A stretch of DNA of 64,000 bases from Paucibacter sp. KBW04. Its GTDB lineage: Bacteria; Pseudomonadota; Gammaproteobacteria; Burkholderiales; Burkholderiaceae_C. The DNA lies in NCBI RefSeq assembly GCF_003852425.1, contig NZ_QAJN01000017.1, positions 121,029 to 185,028 of the forward strand, read 5' to 3'. Of the stretch, positions 18,140 to 27,088 are shown one piece after another (within the stretch, counting starts at the first letter, position 1; each line of letters starts with the position of its first letter). The notes under the pieces were generated by a model. That model was not told the origin of the DNA. It made no database searches and saw only the letters and a program-made list of their open reading frames with translations. The position numbers and the translations under genes were made by a program.

Positions 18140-19470
18140 GCAGCACACCCCGTCAAGGCCGGCTGGCCCGCAGTGGCGTGGCCGGCCTGGCCCTGGCCAA
18201 AGTCGGCCTGGCCAAGATAAGCCATGGCGCGGCGCAGCTCGCCCGCGACGAGGCCAGCCGCCTGCAGGCGCAAGCTGCACACGAAGAGAAGCTGGGCCGC
18301 ATCCTGTTCAGCGCGCTCAACCAACTCAAGGGCACGGCCTTGAAAGCCTCCCAACTTCTGAGCATGGAGCTGGGCCTGCTGCCCGAGGGCTTGCGTGAGC
18401 AACTGGCCCAAGCCCATTACCAGGCCACGCCGCTGAACCGCGCCCATGTGATCAAGCTCTTGCGCCAGGAATTCGGCCAGGGGCCGGAACAGTTGTTTGC
18501 CGAGTTCCAGCCCCAGGCCTTTGCCGCCGCCAGCCTGGGCCAGGTGCATGAGGCGCGGGCCCACAGCGGCGAGCGCCTGGCCGTCAAGCTGCAATACCCC
18601 GGCATGGCGGCCACCATCGCCAGCGATATGAGCTTGCTGCGTGGCCTGCTACGCGGCTTGCAAGGCGGCGGTCTGGCGGGTTTGCCGGACGAAAAGCTGC
18701 TGAAGTCGGTGCTGGCCGATATCGAACTCAAACTCGCCGAGGAGCTGGACTACCAGCGCGAGGCCGCCGAGCTGAGCTGGTTTGCGCAACAAGCGCTGCC
18801 GCCCGAACTCGTCGTGCCCAAGCTCTTCCCCGGCCTGAGCAGCGGCCGGGTCTTGAGCATGGAGATGTTGGAAGGGCTGCATCTGGAGGCCTGGCTGGCC
18901 CAGCATCCGAGCCAAGCCCTGCGCGATCACTTCGGCCAGTTGCTGCTGACGCAGTTTGTGCACAGCCTGCTAGGCTTGCGCCGCCTGCAAGCCGACCCAC
19001 ACCCCGGCAACTACCTCTTCATGGCCCAGGGCCGCCTGGGCCTGCTGGACTTCGGCCGGACCTTGGATCTGCCCGGTGCTTTTGTGGACCTGATTCAATC
19101 CGCCTGGCGCGCCCGTCTGGCGATCGACGACGCCGCACTTTTGCAAACCTACCGCGAGAGCGGCTTGATCGCACCCAGCCTGAGCCTGCGCGAGTTTCAA
19201 GCGCAGCTGCTACCCATCCTGGCTCCGCTGCTGGATTGGCAGTTGGAGCCCTGGCGGCATGCGCACTACGACTTCGGCCAGCTCAAGCCCCTGCCCCGCA
19301 TGGACGCTGCCGCCCAGGCCCAAGCCATGGCCTTGCTGCACCAGCTGCCACCCGAGCTGCCTTTTTTTGACCGTGCTTACCTTGGCCTGCTGCAAATGCT
19401 GCGGCGCCTGGGCGCCCGGGTCACCATGCCCCGCGACTGGCTGAGTCGCGATCGCCATCAGGAGCTTTGA
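18136..19470 (+). CDS. ABC1/UbiB-family atypical kinase-like protein
   Basis: 444 residues. Kinase-like landmarks: the Ala-rich nucleotide loop AAASLGQVHEA (about 130-140), the ATP-anchoring lysine in AVKLQYPG (151), a catalytic-loop-like DPHPGN (287-292) and the metal-binding DFG (305-307). The N-terminal family signature KxGQ appears as KASQ (70-73), with Ser for Gly. Family members act as ATPases/kinases in ubiquinone synthesis or lipid handling. This copy, in a TetR-controlled cassette with DUF2867, is unlikely to be the housekeeping UbiB; its role is unknown. Confidence 0.88.
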   Translation: MSSTPRQGRLARSGVAGLALAKVGLAKISHGAAQLARDEASRLQAQAAHEEKLGRILFSALNQLKGTALKASQLLSMELGLLPEGLREQLAQAHYQATPLNRAHVIKLLRQEFGQGPEQLFAEFQPQAFAAASLGQVHEARAHSGERLAVKLQYPGMAATIASDMSLLRGLLRGLQGGGLAGLPDEKLLKSVLADIELKLAEELDYQREAAELSWFAQQALPPELVVPKLFPGLSSGRVLSMEMLEGLHLEAWLAQHPSQALRDHFGQLLLTQFVHSLLGLRRLQADPHPGNYLFMAQGRLGLLDFGRTLDLPGAFVDLIQSAWRARLAIDDAALLQTYRESGLIAPSLSLREFQAQLLPILAPLLDWQLEPWRHAHYDFGQLKPLPRMDAAAQAQAMALLHQLPPELPFFDRAYLGLLQMLRRLGARVTMPRDWLSRDRHQEL

Positions 19471-19832
19471 TGCTGAAGACTGTTTCACGCCCATGGATTG
19501 GCCACTGGCTGCTGGCCGTGGCCCTGCTGCACACCCTGGTCAGCGCCCTCATGTTTGGCCCCACCCTGCAAGCCATGTGGCAGCAAGGCCTGTTCAACAC
19601 GGTCGGCGGCGACGCGCTGCGCGGCGCTGTCAGCTGGTTTGTCCTGTTTGGTTTCTTGCTGGCCCTATTGGCCCTGGCCATCACGCCGCTGGAGCGCCAA
19701 AGCCAGAACCAGGCTTTGCGCCGCCTGGGCTGGGGCACCCTGGCACTGACGGCCGTGGGCCTGTTTTTGATGCCCCTCTCGGGCTTTTGGCTCGCCTTGC
19801 CAGCCGCACTGGCCCTGCTGCTCAAGCGCTGA
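19470..19832 (+). CDS. Small four-TM membrane protein (DUF6463-like)
   Basis: 120 residues with four hydrophobic segments (WLLAVALLHTLVSALMF; LRGAVSWFVLFGFLLALLALAI; LGWGTLALTAVGLFLM; FWLALPAALALLL) and a His in TM1 (LLHTLVS). It starts by overlapping the ABC1 stop (TGATG) with AGGAG upstream. The length and pattern resemble DUF6463, a family often found beside TetR regulators. No function known. Confidence 0.75.
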   Translation: MLKTVSRPWIGHWLLAVALLHTLVSALMFGPTLQAMWQQGLFNTVGGDALRGAVSWFVLFGFLLALLALAITPLERQSQNQALRRLGWGTLALTAVGLFLMPLSGFWLALPAALALLLKR

Positions 19833-19893
19833 TCTGGGCAGAACCGACTTGTAGGGCAGCTATCATGCCGCACCTCGAATCTGGAGTACCGCG

Positions 19894-20718
19894 TTGGATA
19901 CAGTGTTGTTGATCAAGGCCGCCATCATGGGCATCGTCGAAGGCCTGACCGAGTTCTTGCCCATTTCTTCGACGGGTCATTTGATCCTCACCGGCTCCTT
20001 GCTGGGCTTTGACGATGCCAAGAGCAAGGTATTCGACATCGCCATCCAGACCGGCGCCATCTTTGCCGTCATCCTGGTCTACTGGCAGCGCCTGCGCGAA
20101 GTCGCCGCCGGCTTGGGCTCAGACGCCCGTGCCCGCCGCTTCGTCACCAATGTGGCCATCGGCTTCTTCCCCGCGGTCATCCTGGGCCTCTTGTTCGGCA
20201 AGGCCATCAAGGCCCATCTCTTCACCCCCACCGTGGTGGCCAGCACCTTCATCATCGGTGGCCTGATCATTCTCTGGGCCGAGAAACGCCCGGCCAGCGC
20301 CGTGCGGGTGGAGAACGTGGACGATATGTCGCCCATGGATGCGCTCAAGGTCGGCGTTTTGCAATGCCTGGCCATGGTGCCCGGCACCAGCCGTTCGGGT
20401 GCCACCATCATCGGCGGCATGCTGATCGGCCTGTCGCGCAAGGCCGCGACCGACTTTTCCTTCTTCCTGGCCATCCCCACCTTGATCGGTGCCGGCCTCT
20501 ACAGCCTCTACAAAGAGCGAGCCCTGCTCAGCGCGGCTGACATTCCCATGTTCAGCGTCGGCCTGCTGTTCTCCTTCATCAGCGCCTGGATCTGCGTGCG
20601 CTGGTTGCTGCGCTATATCTCCAGCCACAGCTTCACCCCCTTCGCCTGGTACCGCATCGCCTTCGGCATCGTGGTCTTGGCCACGGCCTGGAGCGGCCTG
20701 GTGGTCTGGGCGGATTAA
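19894..20718 (+). CDS. uppP: Undecaprenyl-diphosphatase (UppP/BacA)
   Basis: 274-residue multi-pass membrane phosphatase recycling undecaprenyl pyrophosphate to the monophosphate carrier for peptidoglycan and O-antigen; also linked to bacitracin resistance. Both catalytic motifs are present: [14 protein letters not shown] (16-29) and [10 protein letters not shown]. It starts with TTG at 19894, eight bases after GGAG; no ATG gives the conserved N-terminus. Confidence 0.96.
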   Translation: MDTVLLIKAAIMGIVEGLTEFLPISSTGHLILTGSLLGFDDAKSKVFDIAIQTGAIFAVILVYWQRLREVAAGLGSDARARRFVTNVAIGFFPAVILGLLFGKAIKAHLFTPTVVASTFIIGGLIILWAEKRPASAVRVENVDDMSPMDALKVGVLQCLAMVPGTSRSGATIIGGMLIGLSRKAATDFSFFLAIPTLIGAGLYSLYKERALLSAADIPMFSVGLLFSFISAWICVRWLLRYISSHSFTPFAWYRIAFGIVVLATAWSGLVVWAD

Positions 20719-20774
20719 TTCACCAAATGCCCTGCTGGGTCGGCCGGGCTTGAGGGCCCACGTAAAATGATGGA

Positions 20775-21587
20775 ATGACCATCACCCTCAAAACCGGCGC
20801 CGATATCGCGGCCCTGCGCATCGCCGGGCGCCTGGCCTCCGAAGTGCTGGACATGCTGACCCCGCATGTGCGCCCCGGCATCACCACCGAAGCTCTGGAC
20901 AAGCTGGCGCACGACTACATCGTCGATGTGCAGCAAGCCATCCCCGCCCCGCTGAACTACACGCCGCCGGGCTATATCCCCTACCCCAAGTCCATCTGCA
21001 CCTCGGTCAACGATGTGATCTGCCACGGCATCCCCGATGGCCGGGCGCTGAAGAACGGCGACATCGTCAATATCGACGTCACCGTCATCAAGGACGGCTG
21101 GCACGGCGACACCAGCCGCATGTTTGTGGTGGGCGAAGGCTCCATCGCCGCCAAGCGCCTATGCGCCTTCACCTACGAGGCCATGTGGAAGGGCATCGCC
21201 AAGGTCAAGCCCGGCGCTTACCTGGGCGATATCGGCCACGCCATCCAGACCTTTGCCGAGAACGCGGGTTTCTCCGTCGTGCGCGAGTTCTGCGGTCACG
21301 GCATCGGCCAGGTCTTCCACGAAGAACCGCAGGTGCTGCACTACGGCCGCCCCGGCACCTTGGTGCAGCTGCAGCCCGGCATGGTCTTCACCATCGAGCC
21401 CATGATCAACGCCGGCCGCCGTGAGATGCGCGAGCACAACGACGGCTGGACCATCAAAACCAAGGACCGCTCGCTCTCGGCCCAATGGGAGCACACCCTG
21501 GTGGTGACCGAAACCGGTTATGAGGTCTTCACGCTCTCGGAAGGCAGCCCCGCCTTGCCCGCCTTCATCAGCTCGACCAAGACCTGA
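20775..21587 (+). CDS. map: Methionine aminopeptidase type I
   Basis: 270 residues. Removes initiator methionine from nascent proteins. Pita-bread fold with substrate His in CHGIP, metal ligands in [28 protein letters not shown] and SAQWEHT. It is 5 bp upstream of glnD on the same strand, as in many beta- and gammaproteobacteria. Confidence 0.96.
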   Translation: MTITLKTGADIAALRIAGRLASEVLDMLTPHVRPGITTEALDKLAHDYIVDVQQAIPAPLNYTPPGYIPYPKSICTSVNDVICHGIPDGRALKNGDIVNIDVTVIKDGWHGDTSRMFVVGEGSIAAKRLCAFTYEAMWKGIAKVKPGAYLGDIGHAIQTFAENAGFSVVREFCGHGIGQVFHEEPQVLHYGRPGTLVQLQPGMVFTIEPMINAGRREMREHNDGWTIKTKDRSLSAQWEHTLVVTETGYEVFTLSEGSPALPAFISSTKT

Positions 21588-21592
21588 GTTCC

Positions 21593-24226
21593 ATGCCCAA
21601 CTCTCCCGGCCCAGCGCCCAGCTCCAGCCCCGCGGTGGCCAGCGTGGCCGAGATGCGCCAGGCCTTCAAGGCCGGCAAACTGGCCTTGATCGAAGATTTC
21701 CGCAAGGCCAAGCCCACACTGACCGCGGCCAGTGGCCTCTTGCGCCGCTTGGCCCGCCATGTGGATGCCAGCCTCAAGACCTTGTGGACCCAAGCCCAGC
21801 TGCCCGCCGGCGCCAGCCTGGTGGCGGTGGGGGGTTACGGGCGCGGCGAGTTGTTCCCCTATTCCGACGTCGATGTGCTGGTGCTCTTGCCGGACGGCGT
21901 GGAGGCGCATCTGGACGGCGCCGTCAAGGCCGGCATCGAGCACTTCATCACCGCCTGCTGGGACATCGGCCTGGAGATCGGCTCCTCGGTGCGCAGCCTG
22001 GATGAATGCCTCAGCGAGGCCGCCGCCGATGTGACGGTGCAGACCTCGCTGCTGGAGTCACGCCTGCTGATCGGCTCGCGCGGCCTGCACGCGCAGCTGG
22101 AGCAGCGCCTGCAGCAGGCCATGGACGCCAGCGCCTTTCTGCGCGCCAAGACCCTGGAGATGCGGCAGCGCCACACCAAATACGACGAGACGCCCTACTC
22201 GCTGGAACCCAATTGCAAGGAAAGCCCCGGCGGCCTGCGCGATCTGCAGGTGCTGATCTGGATCGCCCGCGCGGCGGGCCTGGGGCAAACCTGGCACGAG
22301 CTGGCCGCCAAAGGCCTGATCACACCTTTCGAGAGCCGCCAGTTGCAGCGCAACGAAGGTGTGCTCAAGCTGATTCGAGCGCGTCTGCACACGGTGGCCG
22401 GTCGGCGTGAAGACCGTCTGGTGTTTGACTTGCAAACCGCCGTGGCCGAGAGCTTTGGCTACCGTGCCAGCCCGGCCCAGCGCGCCTCCGAAGTGCTGAT
22501 GCGTCGCTACTACTGGGCGGCCAAGGCGGTCAGTCAGCTCAATCAGATTCTCTTGCTGAATCTGGAGGAGCATGTCTACGGCTCGCAGCAAGGGCGGATG
22601 CGCCCCATCGCCGGCCATGAACAGCAGTTCCTGGATCGTGCCGGCATGTTGGAAGTCGCCAGCGACGAGCTCTACCAACGCGAGCCGCACGCCATCCTGC
22701 GCACCTTCTTGGTCTACCAGCAGACGCCCGGCATCAAGGGACTGTCGGCCCGCACCCTGCGCGCGCTCTACAACGCCCGCGAGCTGATGGACAGCGCCTT
22801 CCGCCGCGACCCGGTGAACCGCGCCACCTTTATGCAGATCCTGCGCCAGCCCGAAGGCCAGACCCATGCCTTCCGCCTGATGAACCAGACCTCGGTGCTG
22901 GGCCGCTACCTGTGGGTGTTCCGCCGCATCGTGGGACAGATGCAGCACGACCTGTTCCACGTCTACACCGTGGATCAGCACATCCTGATGGTGCTGCGCA
23001 ATGTGCGCCGCTTCTTCATCCCCGAGCATGCCCACGAGTACAGCTTTTGCTCCCAGCTGGCCGCGCAATGGGATCGCCCCGAGCTGCTTTACATCGCCGC
23101 CCTCTTCCACGATGTGGCCAAGGGCCGGGGTGGGGATCACTCCGATCTGGGTGCCGTCGAGGTCAAGCGTTTTTGCCGCGACCACGGCCTGGCAAGACCT
23201 GACACCGAGCTGGTCAGCTTTCTGGTCCAGCACCACCTGACCCTCTCGCGGGTGGCTCAGAAGGAAGATCTTTCCGACCCCGAGGTGATCGCCGCCTTCG
23301 CCGCCAAGATGCGGGACGAGCGCCATCTGACCGGCCTCTATCTGCTCACCGTGGCCGATATCCGCGGCACCAGCCCCAAGGTCTGGAACGCCTGGAAGGG
23401 CAAGCTGCTGGAAGACCTCTACCGCGTCACCCTGCGTGCCCTGGGCGGCGCCAAGCCGAATATGGACGCCGAGATCGAGGCGCGCAAGAACGAAGCCCGC
23501 CAGGCCCTGGCCCTGCACAGCATGTTGCCGGGCACCGAAGCAGCCCTGTGGCAGACCCTGGAGGTCAGCTACTTCGCCCGCCACGAGGCCAGCGATCTGG
23601 CCTGGCATGCACGCGCCCTGTGGCGCCATGTGGAGGCCGCCACCCCCATCGTGCGCGCCCGCCCCTCGCCGGTGGGCGAAGGCCTGCAGGTGCTGGTCTA
23701 CTCGCCCGACCGGCCCGATCTCTTCGCCCGCCTGTGCGGATATTTCGACAGCGCCGGCTTCAATATTCTGGACGCCAAGGTCCACACCACCCGCAAGGGT
23801 TTTGCCCTGGACACCTTTCAGGTCATCAGCCCCGACTCGGAGCAAAACCACCGCGACCTGGTCTCCCTGGTGGAGACCAAGCTGGGCCAGGCCTTGCTGG
23901 CCGACGGGCCGCTGCCCGAGCCGCGCCGTGGCCGGCTCTCGCGCCGGGTCAAGAGCTTTCCCTACACCCCGCGCATCGCCTTGCGGCCGGACGAGCGGGC
24001 TCAGCACTGGCTGCTGAGCATCAGCACGACCGACCGCGCCGGCCTGCTCTACGCCATCGCCCGCGTGCTGGCCAGGCACCGCATCAATCTGCAGTTAGCC
24101 AAGATTTCCACCCTGGGCGAGCGGGTGGAAGACACCTTCTTGGTCGACGGCGCGGCCCTGCAACAAAACAAAACCCAGCTGCAGATCGAGAGCGAATTGC
24201 TTGACGCCGTGGCCTTGCCCCAATGA
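21593..24226 (+). CDS. glnD: Bifunctional PII uridylyltransferase/uridylyl-removing enzyme
   Basis: 877-residue nitrogen sensor that uridylylates PII when glutamine is low and removes UMP when it is high. Nucleotidyltransferase motif [21 protein letters not shown] near residue 80, a GlnD helical domain, the HD hydrolase ([18 protein letters not shown], about 500-515) and two C-terminal ACT domains ([21 protein letters not shown] and [20 protein letters not shown]). It overlaps mnmH by ATGA. Confidence 0.97.
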   Translation: MPNSPGPAPSSSPAVASVAEMRQAFKAGKLALIEDFRKAKPTLTAASGLLRRLARHVDASLKTLWTQAQLPAGASLVAVGGYGRGELFPYSDVDVLVLLPDGVEAHLDGAVKAGIEHFITACWDIGLEIGSSVRSLDECLSEAAADVTVQTSLLESRLLIGSRGLHAQLEQRLQQAMDASAFLRAKTLEMRQRHTKYDETPYSLEPNCKESPGGLRDLQVLIWIARAAGLGQTWHELAAKGLITPFESRQLQRNEGVLKLIRARLHTVAGRREDRLVFDLQTAVAESFGYRASPAQRASEVLMRRYYWAAKAVSQLNQILLLNLEEHVYGSQQGRMRPIAGHEQQFLDRAGMLEVASDELYQREPHAILRTFLVYQQTPGIKGLSARTLRALYNARELMDSAFRRDPVNRATFMQILRQPEGQTHAFRLMNQTSVLGRYLWVFRRIVGQMQHDLFHVYTVDQHILMVLRNVRRFFIPEHAHEYSFCSQLAAQWDRPELLYIAALFHDVAKGRGGDHSDLGAVEVKRFCRDHGLARPDTELVSFLVQHHLTLSRVAQKEDLSDPEVIAAFAAKMRDERHLTGLYLLTVADIRGTSPKVWNAWKGKLLEDLYRVTLRALGGAKPNMDAEIEARKNEARQALALHSMLPGTEAALWQTLEVSYFARHEASDLAWHARALWRHVEAATPIVRARPSPVGEGLQVLVYSPDRPDLFARLCGYFDSAGFNILDAKVHTTRKGFALDTFQVISPDSEQNHRDLVSLVETKLGQALLADGPLPEPRRGRLSRRVKSFPYTPRIALRPDERAQHWLLSISTTDRAGLLYAIARVLARHRINLQLAKISTLGERVEDTFLVDGAALQQNKTQLQIESELLDAVALPQ

Positions 24227-25290
24227 ATAGCGCGCCCCGCTCCACCGTCATCTCGGCCCACGAAGCCCTGGCCGCTCTGGCCGAATTCAGCGCCATCATC
24301 GATGTGCGCAGCCCCTCCGAGTTCGCCGAGGACCACATCCCCGGCGCGCTGAACTGGCCGGTGCTGGATGACGAGGAGCGCCGCATCGTCGGCACGCTTT
24401 ACAAAGACTCGCCTTTTGATGCCCGCAAGCTGGGCGCAGCCCTGGTGGCGCGCAATATCGCCCAGCACCTGGACGCGCATGCCGCCAACATGCCGCGCAA
24501 CTGGCGGCCCTTGGTCTACTGCTGGCGCGGCGGCCAGCGCTCGGGCGCCATGCACTGGTTTCTGGGCCAGATCGGCTTCAAATCGCGCCAGCTGGCCGGT
24601 GGCTACAAGGCCTACCGCGCCGAGGTGCGCGCCGCCCTGGAGACCCTGCCCGCCGGCCTGAATCTGCAAGTGCTGTGCGGCCGCACCGGCAGCGGCAAGA
24701 CCCGGCTCTTGCAAGCCCTGCGCGAGCAAGGGGGCCAGGTGCTGGACCTGGAGGCCTTGGCCGCGCACCGAGGCTCGGTGCTGGGCGCCCTGCCCGGCCA
24801 GCCCCAGCCCAGTCAAAAGGCTTTTGACAGCCGGCTTTGGCAAGCCCTGCGCGAGCTGGACCTGAGCCAAGCAATTTTTGTGGAAAGCGAGAGCCGCAAG
24901 ATTGGCCAGTTACGTCTACCCGAAAGCCTGCACCAGGCCATGCGCACAAGCCCGCACTGCTTCTGGGTGGACATGCCCGAGGCCGCCCGGGTGCAGCTGC
25001 TGCTGGAGGACTACGGCCATTTCAGCCAGCAGGTCGAGAGCTTTTGCAGCCTGATCGACGGCCTGGTGGCCTTGCGCGGGCGGCAGAAAATCGAAGCTTG
25101 GCAAGCCCTGGCCCGCGCCGGCGATTTCGCCACCGTCTTCAAAGAGCTGATGCGCGAGCATTACGACCCCGGTTACGAGAAATCACTCAGCGGCCATTAC
25201 CCAAACTTGGCCCAGGCCCAGCGCGTAGCGCTGGCCGACGGCGGCGGCCCGGCGCTGGCCCAAGCGGCCTCTCAGCTTTTGCGCCGCTGA
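24223..25290 (+). CDS. mnmH: tRNA 2-selenouridine synthase
   Basis: 355 residues. Converts 2-thiouridine at the tRNA wobble position to 2-selenouridine through a geranylated intermediate. It has an N-terminal rhodanese domain with active Cys100 ([14 protein letters not shown]) and a C-terminal P-loop (GRTGSGKT, 153-160), as in E. coli SelU. It needs selenophosphate, so the genome should encode selD, which is not in this window. Start overlaps glnD. Confidence 0.95.
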   Translation: MNSAPRSTVISAHEALAALAEFSAIIDVRSPSEFAEDHIPGALNWPVLDDEERRIVGTLYKDSPFDARKLGAALVARNIAQHLDAHAANMPRNWRPLVYCWRGGQRSGAMHWFLGQIGFKSRQLAGGYKAYRAEVRAALETLPAGLNLQVLCGRTGSGKTRLLQALREQGGQVLDLEALAAHRGSVLGALPGQPQPSQKAFDSRLWQALRELDLSQAIFVESESRKIGQLRLPESLHQAMRTSPHCFWVDMPEAARVQLLLEDYGHFSQQVESFCSLIDGLVALRGRQKIEAWQALARAGDFATVFKELMREHYDPGYEKSLSGHYPNLAQAQRVALADGGGPALAQAASQLLRR

Positions 25291-25440
25291 AGGGGTGGGT
25301 TTGAACCGGCATGTGGTTGAAACGCTGCGGTCAATAATCGATCGTCAAAGCCGGGGTCGGCAAAACAGCCAGGTTTTCGCCCCGACTTGATGTCGCTCAA
25401 GTTCAGGTCTTGCAGCGGCTGGCACCATTCCCTTCACACC

Positions 25441-26223
25441 ATGCCCATGCTCGAAACCGAAAAAGCTCTTGCGCAATCCCGCCAGTTCGGGGTGAAGCCC
25501 ATCCCCCTGCTGCGGCCCCTGGGTTGGCTGGCGCGCGGCTGGAAAGACCTGTGGCGCTGCCCCGGCGCCTCCCTGGCTCATGGCCTGGTCATGGCCATCG
25601 CTGGGGCCTTGATTCTGTGGCTGGCACGTGATCGTTTCTGGCTGCTGGCCGGTGCCTTCAGCGGCTTTCTGCTGGTGGCGCCCATCCTGGCCACCGGGCT
25701 CTACGTCATCAGCCGCGATATCGAGATGGGCCGCACGCCCAGCCTGGCGCGGGTGCTGGAAGCTTGGCGGCCGCGCGATGGCCGCCTGGTCGTGTTCGGC
25801 GTGCTCCTGGCCTTTGCTGGCACCGGCTGGGTGATGACCTCGGCCTCGCTGATCACCGGTTTTGCACCCCAGCCCATCCACAGCCCGGGCGATTTTTTGC
25901 AGCATGTGGTGCTCAACGACGACTCCCATTTGTTTGAGATTTGGCTAGGCATGGGCGCCTTGCTGGCCGCTCCCATGTTTGCCTCCACCATGATCGCCGT
26001 GCCGCTCTTGCTGGACACCCAGATCGGCATCCTGGGCGCCGTCTTCACCAGTTGGCGCGTGGTGATGGAGTACCCGGCGCCGGTGGCGCTGTGGGCGGCC
26101 CTGATCATGTTGCTGACACTCTTGGGCATGAGCAGCCTCATGCTTGGCCTGATCGTGATCCTGCCCTGGCTCGGCCATGCCAGCTGGCATGCCTACCGTG
26201 ATCTGGTCAAAAAGGCCGAGTAG
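25441..26223 (+). CDS. DUF2189 integral membrane protein
   Basis: 260 residues with about six TM segments. N-terminal RPLGWLARGWKDLWRCPGASLAHG and the VISRDIEMGRTPSLARVLEAWRPR loop are typical of DUF2189, found in many proteobacteria without assigned function. The start was set at MPMLETEK (25441) since the upstream extension lacks homology; no strong ribosome site is seen. The 150-bp gap before it holds no gene. It is followed closely by DUF2788 and YitT-like genes. Confidence 0.8.
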   Translation: MPMLETEKALAQSRQFGVKPIPLLRPLGWLARGWKDLWRCPGASLAHGLVMAIAGALILWLARDRFWLLAGAFSGFLLVAPILATGLYVISRDIEMGRTPSLARVLEAWRPRDGRLVVFGVLLAFAGTGWVMTSASLITGFAPQPIHSPGDFLQHVVLNDDSHLFEIWLGMGALLAAPMFASTMIAVPLLLDTQIGILGAVFTSWRVVMEYPAPVALWAALIMLLTLLGMSSLMLGLIVILPWLGHASWHAYRDLVKKAE

Positions 26224-26228
26224 TCCCT

Positions 26229-26438
26229 ATGTTTGGTTATACAGAGCAGCAAATCGCCCAGTTTGGGCTGACCTGGGGCGTTGGCGCCTTCATGGTCTAT
26301 ATGATTTTCATCATCCTGCAACTGGCCCGCGAGTCCAAGGCCGGGCGCTTCGGGACCTTTGTGCTGCTGCTGGCCCTGGGCTTTGGCATGGTTGGCTTCA
26401 TCGCCAAAGGCATTGTGAAGTGGTGGATGGGTGGCTAA
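26229..26438 (+). CDS. DUF2788 small membrane protein
   Basis: 69 residues with two TM helices (FGLTWGVGAFMVYMIFIILQL and FGTFVLLLALGFGMVGFIA) joined by the charged loop ARESKAGR, the DUF2788 pattern. Unknown function. It is 5 bp after the DUF2189 gene and overlaps the start of the YitT-like gene. Confidence 0.85.
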   Translation: MFGYTEQQIAQFGLTWGVGAFMVYMIFIILQLARESKAGRFGTFVLLLALGFGMVGFIAKGIVKWWMGG

Positions 26439-27063
26439 ATCAGACGCGCTGCGCGCGGTCAGCCGCAGCTTCAAGCACAGCAATTTCGAAGACATCCAAG
26501 CCCTGATCACCGGCACCTTGTTCGTGGCCCTGGGTGTGGCCTTGTTCAAGCAGGCCGGCATGTTGACCGGCGGCACCGTCGGCATTGCCTTTTTGATCCA
26601 CTACGCCAGCGGCCTGCCATTTGGCGCCCTGTTCTTCGCCATCAATCTGCCCTTTTACTGGCTGGCCTATCGGCGCATGGGCCTGCCCTTTATGCTGAAG
26701 ACGGTAGTGGCGGTGGGCCTGATGTCGGTCTTGTCGGAGCTGCTGCCGCGCTGGCTACAGATCAGCTCGCTCAATATCTGGTTCGCCGCGATTGCCGGCG
26801 GCCTCTTGATCGGCGCGGGCATGCTGATCTTGTTCCGCCACCGGGCGTCTCTGGGCGGGCTGAATGTGCTGGTGCTTTATCTGCAGGAGAAAAAAGGCTG
26901 GCGCGCCGGCTATGTGCAGGCCGCGCTGGACGGCCTGATCCTCCTGGCCTCCCTGGCCTTTGTGCCGCCGGATCGTGTGGCCCTGTCCCTGCTGGGCATG
27001 GCGGCCATCAACGCCGCCCTGGTGGTCAATCACAGGCCGGGGCGTTACACGGCCGTGTCCTAA
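26431..27063 (+). CDS. YitT-family membrane protein
   Basis: 210 residues, five to six TM segments, with the YitT-type start (IQALITGTLFVALGVALFKQAGMLTGGTVGIAFLIHYASGLPFG). GTG start at 26431 lies inside the last codons of DUF2788, so the two are translationally coupled. It lacks the long cytosolic C-terminal domain (DUF2179) found in many Firmicute members. Proposed transport roles for the family are unproven. Confidence 0.85.
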   Translation: MAKSDALRAVSRSFKHSNFEDIQALITGTLFVALGVALFKQAGMLTGGTVGIAFLIHYASGLPFGALFFAINLPFYWLAYRRMGLPFMLKTVVAVGLMSVLSELLPRWLQISSLNIWFAAIAGGLLIGAGMLILFRHRASLGGLNVLVLYLQEKKGWRAGYVQAALDGLILLASLAFVPPDRVALSLLGMAAINAALVVNHRPGRYTAVS

Positions 27064-27088
27064 ACGGCCCGCCCCACCTGTATTCCCA

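Noticed and set aside
22058..24079. 673-residue minus-strand frame inside glnD
   Set aside because: Antisense shadow of a conserved gene with biased third positions; no domain, no ribosome site.
25311..25345. FNR-like site TTGA-N10-TCAA upstream of the DUF2189 gene
   Set aside because: FNR sites need a 4-bp spacer; this spacing is wrong and no other symmetry supports it.
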